From positions 1 through 6,475 of the forward strand of contig UQEF01000115.1 in assembly GCA_900540045.1 (NCBI GenBank): a stretch of 6,475 nt of DNA, written 5' to 3'. The translations under genes and the position numbers were made by a program. Each line of letters begins with the position of its first letter. Positions within the stretch are counted from its first letter, which is position 1. Positions 1-6,403 of the stretch are shown piece by piece. This DNA is from an uncultured Eubacteriales bacterium. Its GTDB lineage: Bacteria > Bacillota > Clostridia > Christensenellales > Aristaeellaceae. Under the pieces are notes generated by a model. The model searched no databases. It was not told where the DNA came from and was given only the letters and a program-made list of their open reading frames with translations.

Positions 1-860
1 CCATGTTCTACAGCCCCTGCGGCCTGTTCTACAACGCCGGCCTGTTTGAGGAAAAGGGCTGGGAAGTGCCCGAGACCTGGGATGAGATGTGGGCGCTGGG
101 CGACGTGGCCGCTGCCGAGGGCATCGCGCTGTTCGCCTATCCGACCGCCGGCTACTTCGACGCGTTCTTCTACGCGCTGCTCTACGAGTGCGGCGGCCCC
201 GAGTTCTTCACCCAGGCGACCAACTACGCCGAGGGCATCTGGGACACCGAGGAAGCGCAGCTCGCCTTTGACATCGTCGCCAAGCTGGCTACCTACACCG
301 AGAAGTCCGTTCCCTCCAACGCCAACAACGACAACTTCACCAAGAACCAGCAGCTGATCCTGGACAACAAGGCGCTCTTCATGCCCAACGGCACCTGGGT
401 CATTGACGAGATGGCCGACGCGCCTCGCGCCGAGGGCTTCAAGTGGGGCTTCACCGCTCTGCCCGCCGTCTCCGAAGGCAGCGACCGCTACAGCTACACC
501 TGGTTCGAGCAGCTCTGGATCCCCTCCGAGGCCGTCAACAAGGACGCCGCCAAGCAGTTCGTGGCCTTCATGTACTCCGATGTGGCCGCCGAGATCTTCG
601 CCAAGGGCGGCGCGATCCAGCCCATCGTCGGCTTTGCCGATACGCTGGAGGGCGACAGCAAGCTGTTCTACTCCATCTATGACAACGGCGCCAAGGCCGC
701 TCTGGGTAACTTCGCCGCCACCGATCCCGTCGAGGGTGTGAACTTTGCCGATACGGTGTTTGGCACGATCAACTCTCTGGTCAGCGGCGACAAGACCGAG
801 GAGCAGTGGATTGAGCAGATCAAGACCGACAGCGATCTGCTGCGCCAGGCGCTTAAGTAA
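1..860 (+). CDS. Sugar ABC transporter substrate-binding protein, family 1 (5' end missing)
   Basis: This is the C-terminal part of an extracellular sugar-binding lipoprotein that would deliver its ligand to the two permeases downstream. The frame is open from the window edge. The first ATG at 3 is internal, because family members are usually about 420-450 residues and only 285 are present; the signal peptide and lipobox lie outside. Visible family features are the GLFYNAGLFEEKGWEVPETW segment (residues 7-26), typical of the 'partner residue then P-x-T-W-x-E' region of family 1 binding proteins. Others are NGTWVIDE (129-136), an aromatic-rich ligand region near 166-173 (TWFEQLWI), and the KDAAKQFVAFMYS helix (180-192) near the C-terminus. 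It resembles the NgcE-like N-acetylglucosamine/chitobiose group, but the ligand cannot be read from sequence. All 14 lysines use AAG and third positions are mostly C or G, which suggests high expression. The GH112 enzyme in the same operon suggests a galactosyl-N-acetylhexosamine ligand (inference). Confidence 0.93.
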   Translation, partial: MFYSPCGLFYNAGLFEEKGWEVPETWDEMWALGDVAAAEGIALFAYPTAGYFDAFFYALLYECGGPEFFTQATNYAEGIWDTEEAQLAFDIVAKLATYTEKSVPSNANNDNFTKNQQLILDNKALFMPNGTWVIDEMADAPRAEGFKWGFTALPAVSEGSDRYSYTWFEQLWIPSEAVNKDAAKQFVAFMYSDVAAEIFAKGGAIQPIVGFADTLEGDSKLFYSIYDNGAKAALGNFAATDPVEGVNFADTVFGTINSLVSGDKTEEQWIEQIKTDSDLLRQALK

Positions 861-875
861 GGTCCGCCATCCGTT

Positions 876-909
876 GGCCGCGGCAAGCAGGAAGCTGCTC
901 GCCGCGGCC
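876..909 (+). promoter_or_regulatory. Strong hairpin between binding-protein and permease genes (mRNA stabiliser or attenuator)
   Basis: Two 15-nt arms, 876-890 and 895-909, are complementary at 14 of 15 positions (A885 faces C900) and close on a four-base GAAG loop. The hairpin begins 15 nt after the binding-protein stop. Only CTTTC follows it, so it is a poor intrinsic terminator. In many sugar ABC operons a hairpin in this place protects the 3' end of the binding-protein message or partly terminates, so that more binding protein than permease is made (known for malE-malF). That role here is inferred. Confidence 0.65.
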
Positions 910-933
910 TTTCTCATCGGTCAGGCCCCTGAG

Positions 934-939
934 AGGAGG
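934..939 (+). promoter_or_regulatory. Shine-Dalgarno site for the TTG start of the first permease
   Basis: A perfect AGGAGG lies 7 nt before TTG at 947. It decides the start, since no ATG in this frame lies nearby upstream and the next in-frame ATG (codon 13) falls inside the first membrane segment. Confidence 0.85.
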
Positions 940-946
940 AAACGCT

Positions 947-1840
947 TTGGATAAGCAAAAGGGGAGAGGCAGGTTCATCGCGATGTGCGTGCTGCCGGCG
1001 GTGCTTCTGTTCTTTGTCTTCATGATTCTGCCTACCTTCAATATCTTCCGCATGTCCCTGTACAAATGGGGCGGCTTTTCGTCCAGGCGCACGTTTGTAG
1101 GCTTTGAAAACTTCACCAAACTCTTCCGGGATATGAAGTTCCTGCAATCCGTGGAAAATACGCTGCTTTTGATCGTAGTTGTCAGTGTGATCACCATGTC
1201 GCTGGCCATCATTTTTGCGGCCATTCTGTCCCGCGAAAAGATCAAGGGGCAAAACTTCTTTCGCGTGGTGTTCTATATTCCCAACATTCTCTCCATCGTC
1301 ATCATCAGCGCCATTTTCTCCGCCATTTATGACGCCAACAACGGTATGCTCAATTCCATTCTGGCGCTGTTTCGCGGGGCGGATGCGGAACCCGTCTACT
1401 GGCTGGGCGATCAGAGCATCGTGATTTACAGCCTGGCCGGCGCCATGATCTGGCAGGCCATCGGCTACTACATGGTCATGTATATGGCTTCCATGGCCTC
1501 CATCCCGGAATCGCTGTATGAATCGGCCAATCTGGAGGGAGCAGGGCGCATCCACCAGTTCTTCCACATCACCCTGCCGCTGATCTGGACCAACCTGCGC
1601 ACCACCCTTACCTTCTTTATCATCTCCACCATCAACATGAGTTTCATGTTCGTCAAGGCCATGACCTCCGGCGGCCCGGACGGAAGCACCGAGGTATTTC
1701 TCAGCTACATGTACAAGCAGGCGTACACCAACTCCTCCTATGGCTACGGCATGGCAATCGGCGTGGTGGTGTTCGCGTTTTCCTTCGCGCTCAGCGCCAT
1801 CATCAACGCCATCACCAGGCGCGATGTGCTGGAATACTAA
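947..1840 (+). CDS. Carbohydrate ABC transporter permease, MalF type
   Basis: This is an inner-membrane subunit of an ABC sugar importer (binding-protein-dependent transport system inner membrane component family). The 297-residue length is usual for the short MalF/UgpA/LacF type. Six hydrophobic segments are visible at about residues 11-30, 70-93, 107-128, 158-183, 217-237 and 267-288. The cytoplasmic EAA loop, which docks on the ATPase, is at about 192-212 (ESANLEGAGRIHQFFHITLP) with the conserved G and the LP ending. The protein starts at TTG 947 behind a perfect AGGAGG. It pairs with the second permease, whose ribosome binding site overlaps this gene's stop codon, so the two are probably translationally coupled. 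No ATPase gene follows, so a shared MsmX-type ATPase encoded elsewhere is expected (inference). It uses both AAA and AAG for lysine, unlike the binding protein. Confidence 0.95.
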   Translation: MDKQKGRGRFIAMCVLPAVLLFFVFMILPTFNIFRMSLYKWGGFSSRRTFVGFENFTKLFRDMKFLQSVENTLLLIVVVSVITMSLAIIFAAILSREKIKGQNFFRVVFYIPNILSIVIISAIFSAIYDANNGMLNSILALFRGADAEPVYWLGDQSIVIYSLAGAMIWQAIGYYMVMYMASMASIPESLYESANLEGAGRIHQFFHITLPLIWTNLRTTLTFFIISTINMSFMFVKAMTSGGPDGSTEVFLSYMYKQAYTNSSYGYGMAIGVVVFAFSFALSAIINAITRRDVLEY

Positions 1841-1852
1841 GGAGGCGGCAAC

Positions 1853-2746
1853 ATGCAAGAAAAGCGAAAGCCTCGCTTCACCGGCGAACAGCTCTATCAC
1901 ATTTTCATCTACGTGGTGCTGGCCGTGCTGGCCATCTGCATTCTGGTGCCCGTGGCCTGGGTGTTTATGGCTTCCATCAAGCAGAATGCCGAGTTCTACG
2001 GCAGCCCCTGGGCGCTCCCTCTGGGCGTGCACTGGCAGAATTTCGTGGACGCCTGGACCACGGCCCGCATGGGTGAGTTCATGCTCAACTCCGTGCTGAC
2101 CACAGCCATCGCGCTGGCGCTGCTGCTGGTGGTGGCTCTGCCCGCCGCCTATGTGCTCAGCCGTTTCCGCTTTCGGGGCGTCAAGCTGCTCAACACCCTG
2201 TTCATGGGCGGATTGTTCATCAACGTCAACTACATCGTCGTGCCCATCTTTCTGATGTTCGTGGATGCGGACAAGGCGCTGCGGGGCATCGGAATCGACG
2301 GATTGTTCCTTAATAACATCGTGATGCTGGCGGTGGTGTATGCGTCCACAGCCTTGCCCTTCACGATTTACCTGTTGTCCGGCTACTTCGCCACGCTGCC
2401 CAAAGCCTATGAGGAAGCCGCCTATATCGACGGCGCTTCCTATACGCGCACCATGGTGAAGGTGATCTTCCCCATGGCAAAGCCCAGCATCGTGACCGTG
2501 ATCCTCTTTAACTTCCTCTCCTTCTGGAACGAATATATCATTGCCATGACGCTGCTGACCGACCCCAAGGGGCCCAAGACCCTGCCGGTGGGCCTGATGA
2601 ACCTGATGAAAGCACAGAACGCGGCGGCCCAGTACGGACAGATGTACGCCGGCCTGGTGCTGGTGATGCTGCCCACGCTGATCCTCTATATCTGCGTGCA
2701 GAAAAAGCTGACACAGGGCATGACCCTGGGCGGCCTGAAAGGATGA
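1853..2746 (+). CDS. Carbohydrate ABC transporter permease, MalG type
   Basis: This is the second inner-membrane subunit of the sugar importer, also 297 residues. Hydrophobic segments are visible at about 17-39, 77-100, 112-135, 153-175, 210-234 and 263-284. The EAA loop at about 188-208 (EEAAYIDGASYTRTMVKVIF) is followed by P207, as in the MalG/LacG family. The segment before it, LPFTIYLLSGYFATLPKAYE, and the WNEYIIAMTLL segment (225-235) are typical MalG-family signatures. The C-terminus ends QGMTLGGLKG, the usual 'Q-G-x-x-x-G-x-x-K-G' tail of this subfamily. The ATG start at 1853 has AAGGAGG at 1839-1845, which overlaps the preceding stop codon and sits 7 nt before the start. The next gene begins 7 nt after the stop. 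Confidence 0.96.
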   Translation: MQEKRKPRFTGEQLYHIFIYVVLAVLAICILVPVAWVFMASIKQNAEFYGSPWALPLGVHWQNFVDAWTTARMGEFMLNSVLTTAIALALLLVVALPAAYVLSRFRFRGVKLLNTLFMGGLFINVNYIVVPIFLMFVDADKALRGIGIDGLFLNNIVMLAVVYASTALPFTIYLLSGYFATLPKAYEEAAYIDGASYTRTMVKVIFPMAKPSIVTVILFNFLSFWNEYIIAMTLLTDPKGPKTLPVGLMNLMKAQNAAAQYGQMYAGLVLVMLPTLILYICVQKKLTQGMTLGGLKG

Positions 2747-2753
2747 GTGAGCG

Positions 2754-2930
2754 ATGGAATACACGAAGCAGCGGATTCTTACCGCGGTGCGCGTGATCCT
2801 GTTCCTGTTTTTCTGCGGACTGGTGATGCACGGACAGCGGAGCGTTTCCTATGCCAATCTGGGCGAGATGGCCGCGGGGATTGTGGGCATGCTCGTCATC
2901 ATCTGGGATTACAACCGAAGAAATCGTTGA
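2754..2930 (+). CDS. DUF6903-like small membrane protein, 58 residues
   Basis: A 58-residue protein (MEYTKQRILTAVRVILFLFF at its start) lies between the second permease (7-nt gap) and the phosphorylase (10-nt gap). It has two hydrophobic stretches, about residues 10-26 and 38-51, joined by a short turn with GQRSVSYANLG (27-37), and it ends in a basic DYNRRNR tail. The short length, the GQ turn, the Y-x-x-LG motif, the second helix rich in G, and the terminal YNR/YNK-type tail fit what I recall of DUF6903. That is an uncharacterised family often found beside sugar ABC permeases in Bacillota. The ribosome binding site is modest: AAAGGA at 2738-2743, 10 nt upstream and inside the permease's last codons, which points to coupled translation. 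Function is unknown; a small accessory subunit of the importer is a guess. A reading from 2747 in another frame overlaps it but shows no family features. Confidence 0.85.
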   Translation: MEYTKQRILTAVRVILFLFFCGLVMHGQRSVSYANLGEMAAGIVGMLVIIWDYNRRNR

Positions 2931-2940
2931 GGTGACCTGA

Positions 2941-5109
2941 ATGGATAAGGACAACCGCTTGACGGGCCGGGTAACCATTCCCACGGATGTGGACGTGGTG
3001 AGCGATACCCTTAAGCTGATGGAACGCTGGGGTGCGGACGCCCTGCGCGACTGCGACGGAACGGACTTCCCCGAGGCGCTTCGCTCCACCGGAGCAAAGG
3101 TATATGCCACCTATTACACCACCCGCAAGGATAATGACTGGGCCCGTCAGAATCCGGATGAAGTGCAGCAGTGCTACATCATGACGGGCTTTACCACCGC
3201 AGAGGGCCCTCAATTGCGCATTCCGCTGATGCAGGGCGTGTCGCCGGAGCTGATGCAGGTCAACGCCCGTGACGACATCCGTCGCTGGTGGGAGGTCATG
3301 GACCGCACCGAGGGTACGGTCGTGGACACGGCGCAATGGTCCTATGCCGACGGCGCAGTGACCATCCATGGCGCCAAACCCTACCATGAGTACACGGTCA
3401 GCTTTCTATGCTACCTCATCTGGGACCCGGTGCACATGTACAATGCCATCGTCAACGGGTGGAAGGACTTTGAGCACCAGATCACCTTCGATGTGCGCCA
3501 GCCAAAGACGCATGCGTTCAGCCTCAAGCGCCTGCGCGCCTTTCTGGAAAGCCATCCTTATGTGAATGTGGTGCGCTACACCACGTTCTTTCATCAATTT
3601 ACCTTGGTCTTTGACGAGCTTAAGCGGCAGAAGTATGTGGACTGGTACGGCTATTCGGCCTCGGTGTCCCCCTACATTCTGGAGCGGTTTGAAAAGGAAG
3701 TGGGCTATCCCTTCCGGCCTGAGTATATCGTCGATCAGGGCTACTACAACAACCAGTACCGCGTGCCCGGCAGGGAATACCTGGACTTCCAGGCTTTCCA
3801 GCGGCGCGAGGTCGCAGCATTGGCCAGGGAGTTCGTGGACATCACCCACGAGTACGGACGTGAAGCCATGATGTTCCTGGGCGACCACTGGATCGGCACG
3901 GAACCGTATATGCCGGAGTTTGCCGGCATCGGGCTGGACGCGGTGGTGGGCAGCGTCGGAAACGGCAGCACGCTGCGTCTCATCAGCGACATCCCTGGCG
4001 TCAAATACACCGAGGGCCGCTTTTTGCCCTACTTCTTCCCCGATACCTTCCACGAGGGCGGCGACCCCGTAGGCGAGGCGCGAGACAACTGGCTCACCGC
4101 CCGCCGCGCCATCCTGCGCAAGCCCATCGACCGCATCGGCTACGGCGGCTATCTGAAGCTGGCGTGCCAGTTTCCGGAGTTCCTCGATTATGTGGAGAGC
4201 GTGTGCAACGAGTTCCGTCAGCTCTACCAAAACATCCAGGGCGGCCGGCCCGTGTGTCTGAAGCGTGTGGCCGTGCTCAACTGCTGGGGCAAGGCGCGTT
4301 CCTGGGGCTGCCACATGGTGCACCATGCCCTGTACCAGAAGGAAAACTACAGCTACGCCGGCGTGATCGAGGCGCTCAGCGGTGCGCCGTTTGACGTGTC
4401 CTTTATCAGTTTTGAGGATATCGGGAAGCAGCCCGATCTCCTCAACAGCCTGGATGTGCTCATCTGCGTGGGCGACGGCGATACCGCCCATACCGGCGGC
4501 CGCTGGTGGGAAAACCCACAGGTTGCGTCCGCCATCCGCGGCTTTGTGTTGCAGGGAGGCGGATTCATCGGTGTGGGCGAGCCCAGCGGACATCAGTATC
4601 AGGGACGTTATTTCCAGCTGGCCTCGGTGCTGGGGGTGGAAAAGGAAACGGGCTTTACCCTGGGCTACGGAAAGTTTAACCAGCAGGAGCATCCTGAGCA
4701 CTTCCTGCTGGAGGATGCCAGCGAGCCCGTCAACTTCGGCGAGGGCAAGAAGGGTGTGTATGCGCTGGAAGGCACGCAGGTGCTCATCAAGCGTGACGGC
4801 GATGTGCAGCTGAGCGTCAACGACGCGGGCAAGGGACGCGCGGTTTATGTGAGCGGCCTGCCCTACAGCCCGCAGAACGCGCGCCTGATGCACCGCGCGG
4901 TAATGTGGGCATCCCATGCCGAGGGGGAACTGCGCCGCTGGTTCAGCGAAAATCCCGCCGTGGATGTGCATGCCTACGAGGGCAGCCGCAAGTACTGCGT
5001 TGTCAACAACTCCGCCGAGACTCAGTCTACCACCGTGTACCGTGGCGACGGCTCCTCCTTCCCGCTGGAGCTGGCTGCGGGTGGGATTGAGTGGTTCGAT
5101 ATGGAATAA
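2941..5109 (+). CDS. lnpA: GH112 beta-galactosyl-N-acetylhexosamine phosphorylase (lacto-N-biose/galacto-N-biose phosphorylase)
   Basis: This cytoplasmic enzyme reversibly splits Gal-beta-1,3-GlcNAc or -GalNAc with phosphate to alpha-galactose 1-phosphate and the free N-acetylhexosamine, with inversion. Recalled alignment with Bifidobacterium longum LnpA (751 residues) is clear over the whole 722 residues. Residues 1-430 form the barrel domain, 440-590 an amidotransferase-like domain (VAVLNCWGKARSW, GGGFIGVGEPSG), and about 600-722 the C-terminal beta domain. D315 in MFLGDHWIGTEPY matches the general acid Asp313 of the B. longum enzyme. R36, N168, R212 and S338 match its sugar-site positions R32, N166, R210 and S336. 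WDPVHMYN (161-168), VVRYTTFFHQFTL and TEGRFLPYFFPDTFHEG are hallmark strings. About 30 residues seen in B. longum between the middle and C-terminal domains are absent. The start has GAGGTGA at 2929-2935, overlapping the previous stop. The galactosyl-rhamnose phosphorylase subgroup of GH112 is less likely but not excluded. Confidence 0.95.
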   Translation: MDKDNRLTGRVTIPTDVDVVSDTLKLMERWGADALRDCDGTDFPEALRSTGAKVYATYYTTRKDNDWARQNPDEVQQCYIMTGFTTAEGPQLRIPLMQGVSPELMQVNARDDIRRWWEVMDRTEGTVVDTAQWSYADGAVTIHGAKPYHEYTVSFLCYLIWDPVHMYNAIVNGWKDFEHQITFDVRQPKTHAFSLKRLRAFLESHPYVNVVRYTTFFHQFTLVFDELKRQKYVDWYGYSASVSPYILERFEKEVGYPFRPEYIVDQGYYNNQYRVPGREYLDFQAFQRREVAALAREFVDITHEYGREAMMFLGDHWIGTEPYMPEFAGIGLDAVVGSVGNGSTLRLISDIPGVKYTEGRFLPYFFPDTFHEGGDPVGEARDNWLTARRAILRKPIDRIGYGGYLKLACQFPEFLDYVESVCNEFRQLYQNIQGGRPVCLKRVAVLNCWGKARSWGCHMVHHALYQKENYSYAGVIEALSGAPFDVSFISFEDIGKQPDLLNSLDVLICVGDGDTAHTGGRWWENPQVASAIRGFVLQGGGFIGVGEPSGHQYQGRYFQLASVLGVEKETGFTLGYGKFNQQEHPEHFLLEDASEPVNFGEGKKGVYALEGTQVLIKRDGDVQLSVNDAGKGRAVYVSGLPYSPQNARLMHRAVMWASHAEGELRRWFSENPAVDVHAYEGSRKYCVVNNSAETQSTTVYRGDGSSFPLELAAGGIEWFDME

Positions 5110-5135
5110 GGCCCATCACAGGATTGCTGAAATGC

Positions 5136-5181
5136 AAAAAAGGAGGCCCTTCCCGCATCACGGGAAAAGGGCCTCCCTTTT
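5136..5181. terminator. Bidirectional intrinsic terminator between convergent genes
   Basis: The outer stem pairs 5142-5151 (GGAGGCCCTT) with 5167-5176 (AAGGGCCTCC) perfectly. An inner CCCG/CGGG stem (5152-5155 with 5161-5164) closes a CATCA loop, leaving AA at 5165-5166 as a bulge. On the plus strand it is followed by CTTTT. On the minus strand six T (complement of 5136-5141) follow, a better tail. It ends the transporter-phosphorylase operon 26 nt after its last stop and also faces the minus-strand genes. Confidence 0.88.
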
Positions 5182-5212
5182 CGCCCTCCCACAGAAACTG
5201 CGTGGCAATATC

Positions 5213-5290
5213 AACGCATGCTGAACAGGGAAGGAGATACCAGTGGCTTTTGAACAGGCTGTCATAAGGAAATTCATCAAATCTGTCGCG
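5213..5290 (-). pseudogene. Apparent remainder of the exported YYNPDGG-domain gene, beyond an in-frame TAG
   Basis: Reading on in the same frame past the TAG at 5293-5291 gives RDRFDEFPYDSLFKSHWYLL and then PCSACV. A short aromatic stretch, PY-x-x-L and then L-x-P-C-x-x-C is what I recall as the second half of the small exported domain that begins V-Y-Y-N-P-D-G-G. This suggests a single ancestral domain of about 82 residues split by a nonsense codon. No stop follows in this frame before the terminator hairpin, so the original end may also be lost. Recoding or suppression of TAG is possible but nothing here supports it. Confidence 0.45.
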
Positions 5291-5461
5291 CTATTCTTTT
5301 GCCACGCTGGCACAATCCGGATCCAGATGGTAGTACGTGCCGCCATCAGGATTATAATATACAGGTGTGCTTCCTTCCATGGCCTGCGCATTTGCTTCCA
5401 GAAATACCGGCAACAGCAGCAAAACAGCGCAAAGAGCAAAAATCTCCAGTCGATTTCTCAT
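5291..5461 (-). CDS. Short exported protein with a truncated YYNPDGG domain
   Basis: This 56-residue protein starts at ATG 5461, just behind GGGAGGA, rather than at the ATG 15 nt upstream at 5476, which would place that ribosome binding site inside the gene. Residues 1-27 look like a signal peptide: basic MRNR, a hydrophobic core (about 8-21) and an A-N-A-Q-A cleavage site near 27. The mature part carries V-Y-Y-N-P-D-G-G-T-Y-Y-H-L-D-P-D-C (34-50), a motif I recall from small secreted clostridial proteins of unknown role that normally continue to a C-x-x-C. Here a TAG stops it six residues after the first cysteine, and the missing half is readable just downstream. It is therefore probably a broken gene, though expression of the short form cannot be excluded. 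The local sequence looks more AT-rich than its neighbours. It lies 78 nt downstream of the AraC gene on the same strand. Confidence 0.55.
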   Translation of the reverse strand: MRNRLEIFALCAVLLLLPVFLEANAQAMEGSTPVYYNPDGGTYYHLDPDCASVAKE

Positions 5462-5465
5462 AGCT

Positions 5466-5472
5466 TCCTCCC
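5466..5472 (-). promoter_or_regulatory. Shine-Dalgarno site that sets the start of the short exported protein
   Basis: GGGAGGA reads on the minus strand from 5472 to 5466, 4 nt before the ATG at 5461. It supports the 56-residue form that begins directly with the basic end of the signal peptide. Confidence 0.7.
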
Positions 5473-5539
5473 ACATATGATTTTGATACAGGGGTCATGC
5501 GGTAAGAACATTCGAGGGGACACTCCGCACCCGGCGCCT

Positions 5540-6373
5540 TCAGCGCATCCGCTGCCGCCGGCGGTATTCGCTGGGATTGAGCCCCGCTACGCGCTTGAAC
5601 GCCTGCGAAAAGTAGCTGGGTGAGGAAAACCCGCACAGGATGGCGATGGCATCCTGGCTGTGATCGGTGGTGGTGAGCAGGTGACGAGCCTCATGAATGC
5701 GCCGCTGGCACAGGTACTGCATGGGGGAGATGCTGAAATAGGTGTGGAACGTGCGCGACAGGTAGTACTTGCTGATTCCCGACTGCTGCGCCAGCCAGTC
5801 CAGGGTGATTTCTTCCTGGAAGTGCTCGTCGATCAGGCGCTTGGCCTCGGCGCATCCGCTGGAAATCCGGGCCATGTCCTCGCGGGACACATTCATGCAT
5901 GTGCGGCGGCTCAGCTTGAGCAGCAGCACGTCCAGAATGCCCGCGCATACCTCCAGGTAGTCCGGCTGCTCGCTGCTGAGCTCGCGCAGAATGTCCTGGA
6001 AATAGGGCAGCAGCACGCGCTGGTTGGCCCGGTCATCCAGCAACACATAGCGTGGATGCCCTCCGTCGGGCCCGTGGAACACCACACGGTTAAGGCCGAT
6101 GACGATATATTCCAGCGGCTCCTGCGGCGAGGAAAACTCCGTATGCATCACGTAGGGGTTTATTAAAAAGCAGTCTCCCGGCTGCAGGGGCAAGGTGGCA
6201 TCCACGATTTGCAGCATGCCCCGTCCGCGCGTGACATAAAACAGCTCGGCATGGGCATGGCTGTGCAAAACCGAGCTCCACGAGCTGTCATAGCGGGAAA
6301 TGGCACAGTACATCAGCCATACGCCCTGGTGGCTGAACACGGGCTGTTTGGCATCGTATCGTATACTTTCCAC
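5540..6373 (-). CDS. AraC-family transcriptional regulator with N-terminal cupin domain
   Basis: This is a cytoplasmic DNA-binding regulator of 277 residues, the usual length for sugar-responsive AraC proteins. The N-terminal cupin (AraC_binding-like) has H37-S-H39-x-H41-x-E43, then the G-x-G-x-x-x-x turn and PLQPGDCFLINPYVMH with H77. The C-terminal domain has two helix-turn-helix units: about 190-212 (LDWLAQQSGISKYYLSRTFH) and 239-262 (AIAILCGFSSPSYFSQAFKR). It closes with the family signature G-x-x-P-S-E-Y-R (264-271). The GTG start at 6373 has AAAGGGGG at 6388-6381, 7 nt before it. Only 30 nt separate it from an upstream reading frame on the same strand, so it is probably in that gene's operon. 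It converges with the LNB/GNB-type operon, so it need not regulate it; the effector is unknown. Confidence 0.94.
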   Translation of the reverse strand: MESIRYDAKQPVFSHQGVWLMYCAISRYDSSWSSVLHSHAHAELFYVTRGRGMLQIVDATLPLQPGDCFLINPYVMHTEFSSPQEPLEYIVIGLNRVVFHGPDGGHPRYVLLDDRANQRVLLPYFQDILRELSSEQPDYLEVCAGILDVLLLKLSRRTCMNVSREDMARISSGCAEAKRLIDEHFQEEITLDWLAQQSGISKYYLSRTFHTYFSISPMQYLCQRRIHEARHLLTTTDHSQDAIAILCGFSSPSYFSQAFKRVAGLNPSEYRRRQRMR

Positions 6374-6403
6374 GCGAAATCCCCCTTTGCACGGGCAGAT
6401 GGG

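Noticed and set aside
914..2764. A 616-codon open frame on the minus strand opposite both permeases
   Set aside because: The translation is rich in His, Gln, Gly and Asp with no domain, as expected opposite GC-biased genes. The plus-strand permeases are certain.
2747..2935. A 62-codon plus-strand frame starting at GTG that overlaps the small membrane protein
   Set aside because: It has no hydrophobic segments or family motifs, whereas the overlapping 58-residue frame has both and fits the gene spacing.
3406..4971. A 521-codon open frame on the minus strand opposite the GH112 gene
   Set aside because: It is low in recognisable motifs, rich in His and Ala, has no ribosome binding site worth noting, and is fully opposite a certain gene.
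5353..5358. A perfect TATAAT on the plus strand
   Set aside because: It lies in the codons for Tyr-Tyr-Asn of the minus-strand exported protein, has no -35 element at proper spacing, and would drive transcription antisense to real genes.
5158..5439. A 93-codon minus-strand frame overlapping the exported protein in another phase, considered as a frameshift product
   Set aside because: The continuation of the domain lies in the same frame after the TAG, not in this phase, which gives a featureless sequence running into the terminator.
5660..6166. A 168-codon plus-strand frame opposite the AraC gene
   Set aside because: It is a shadow of the clear AraC coding sequence, with no ribosome binding site and no domain.
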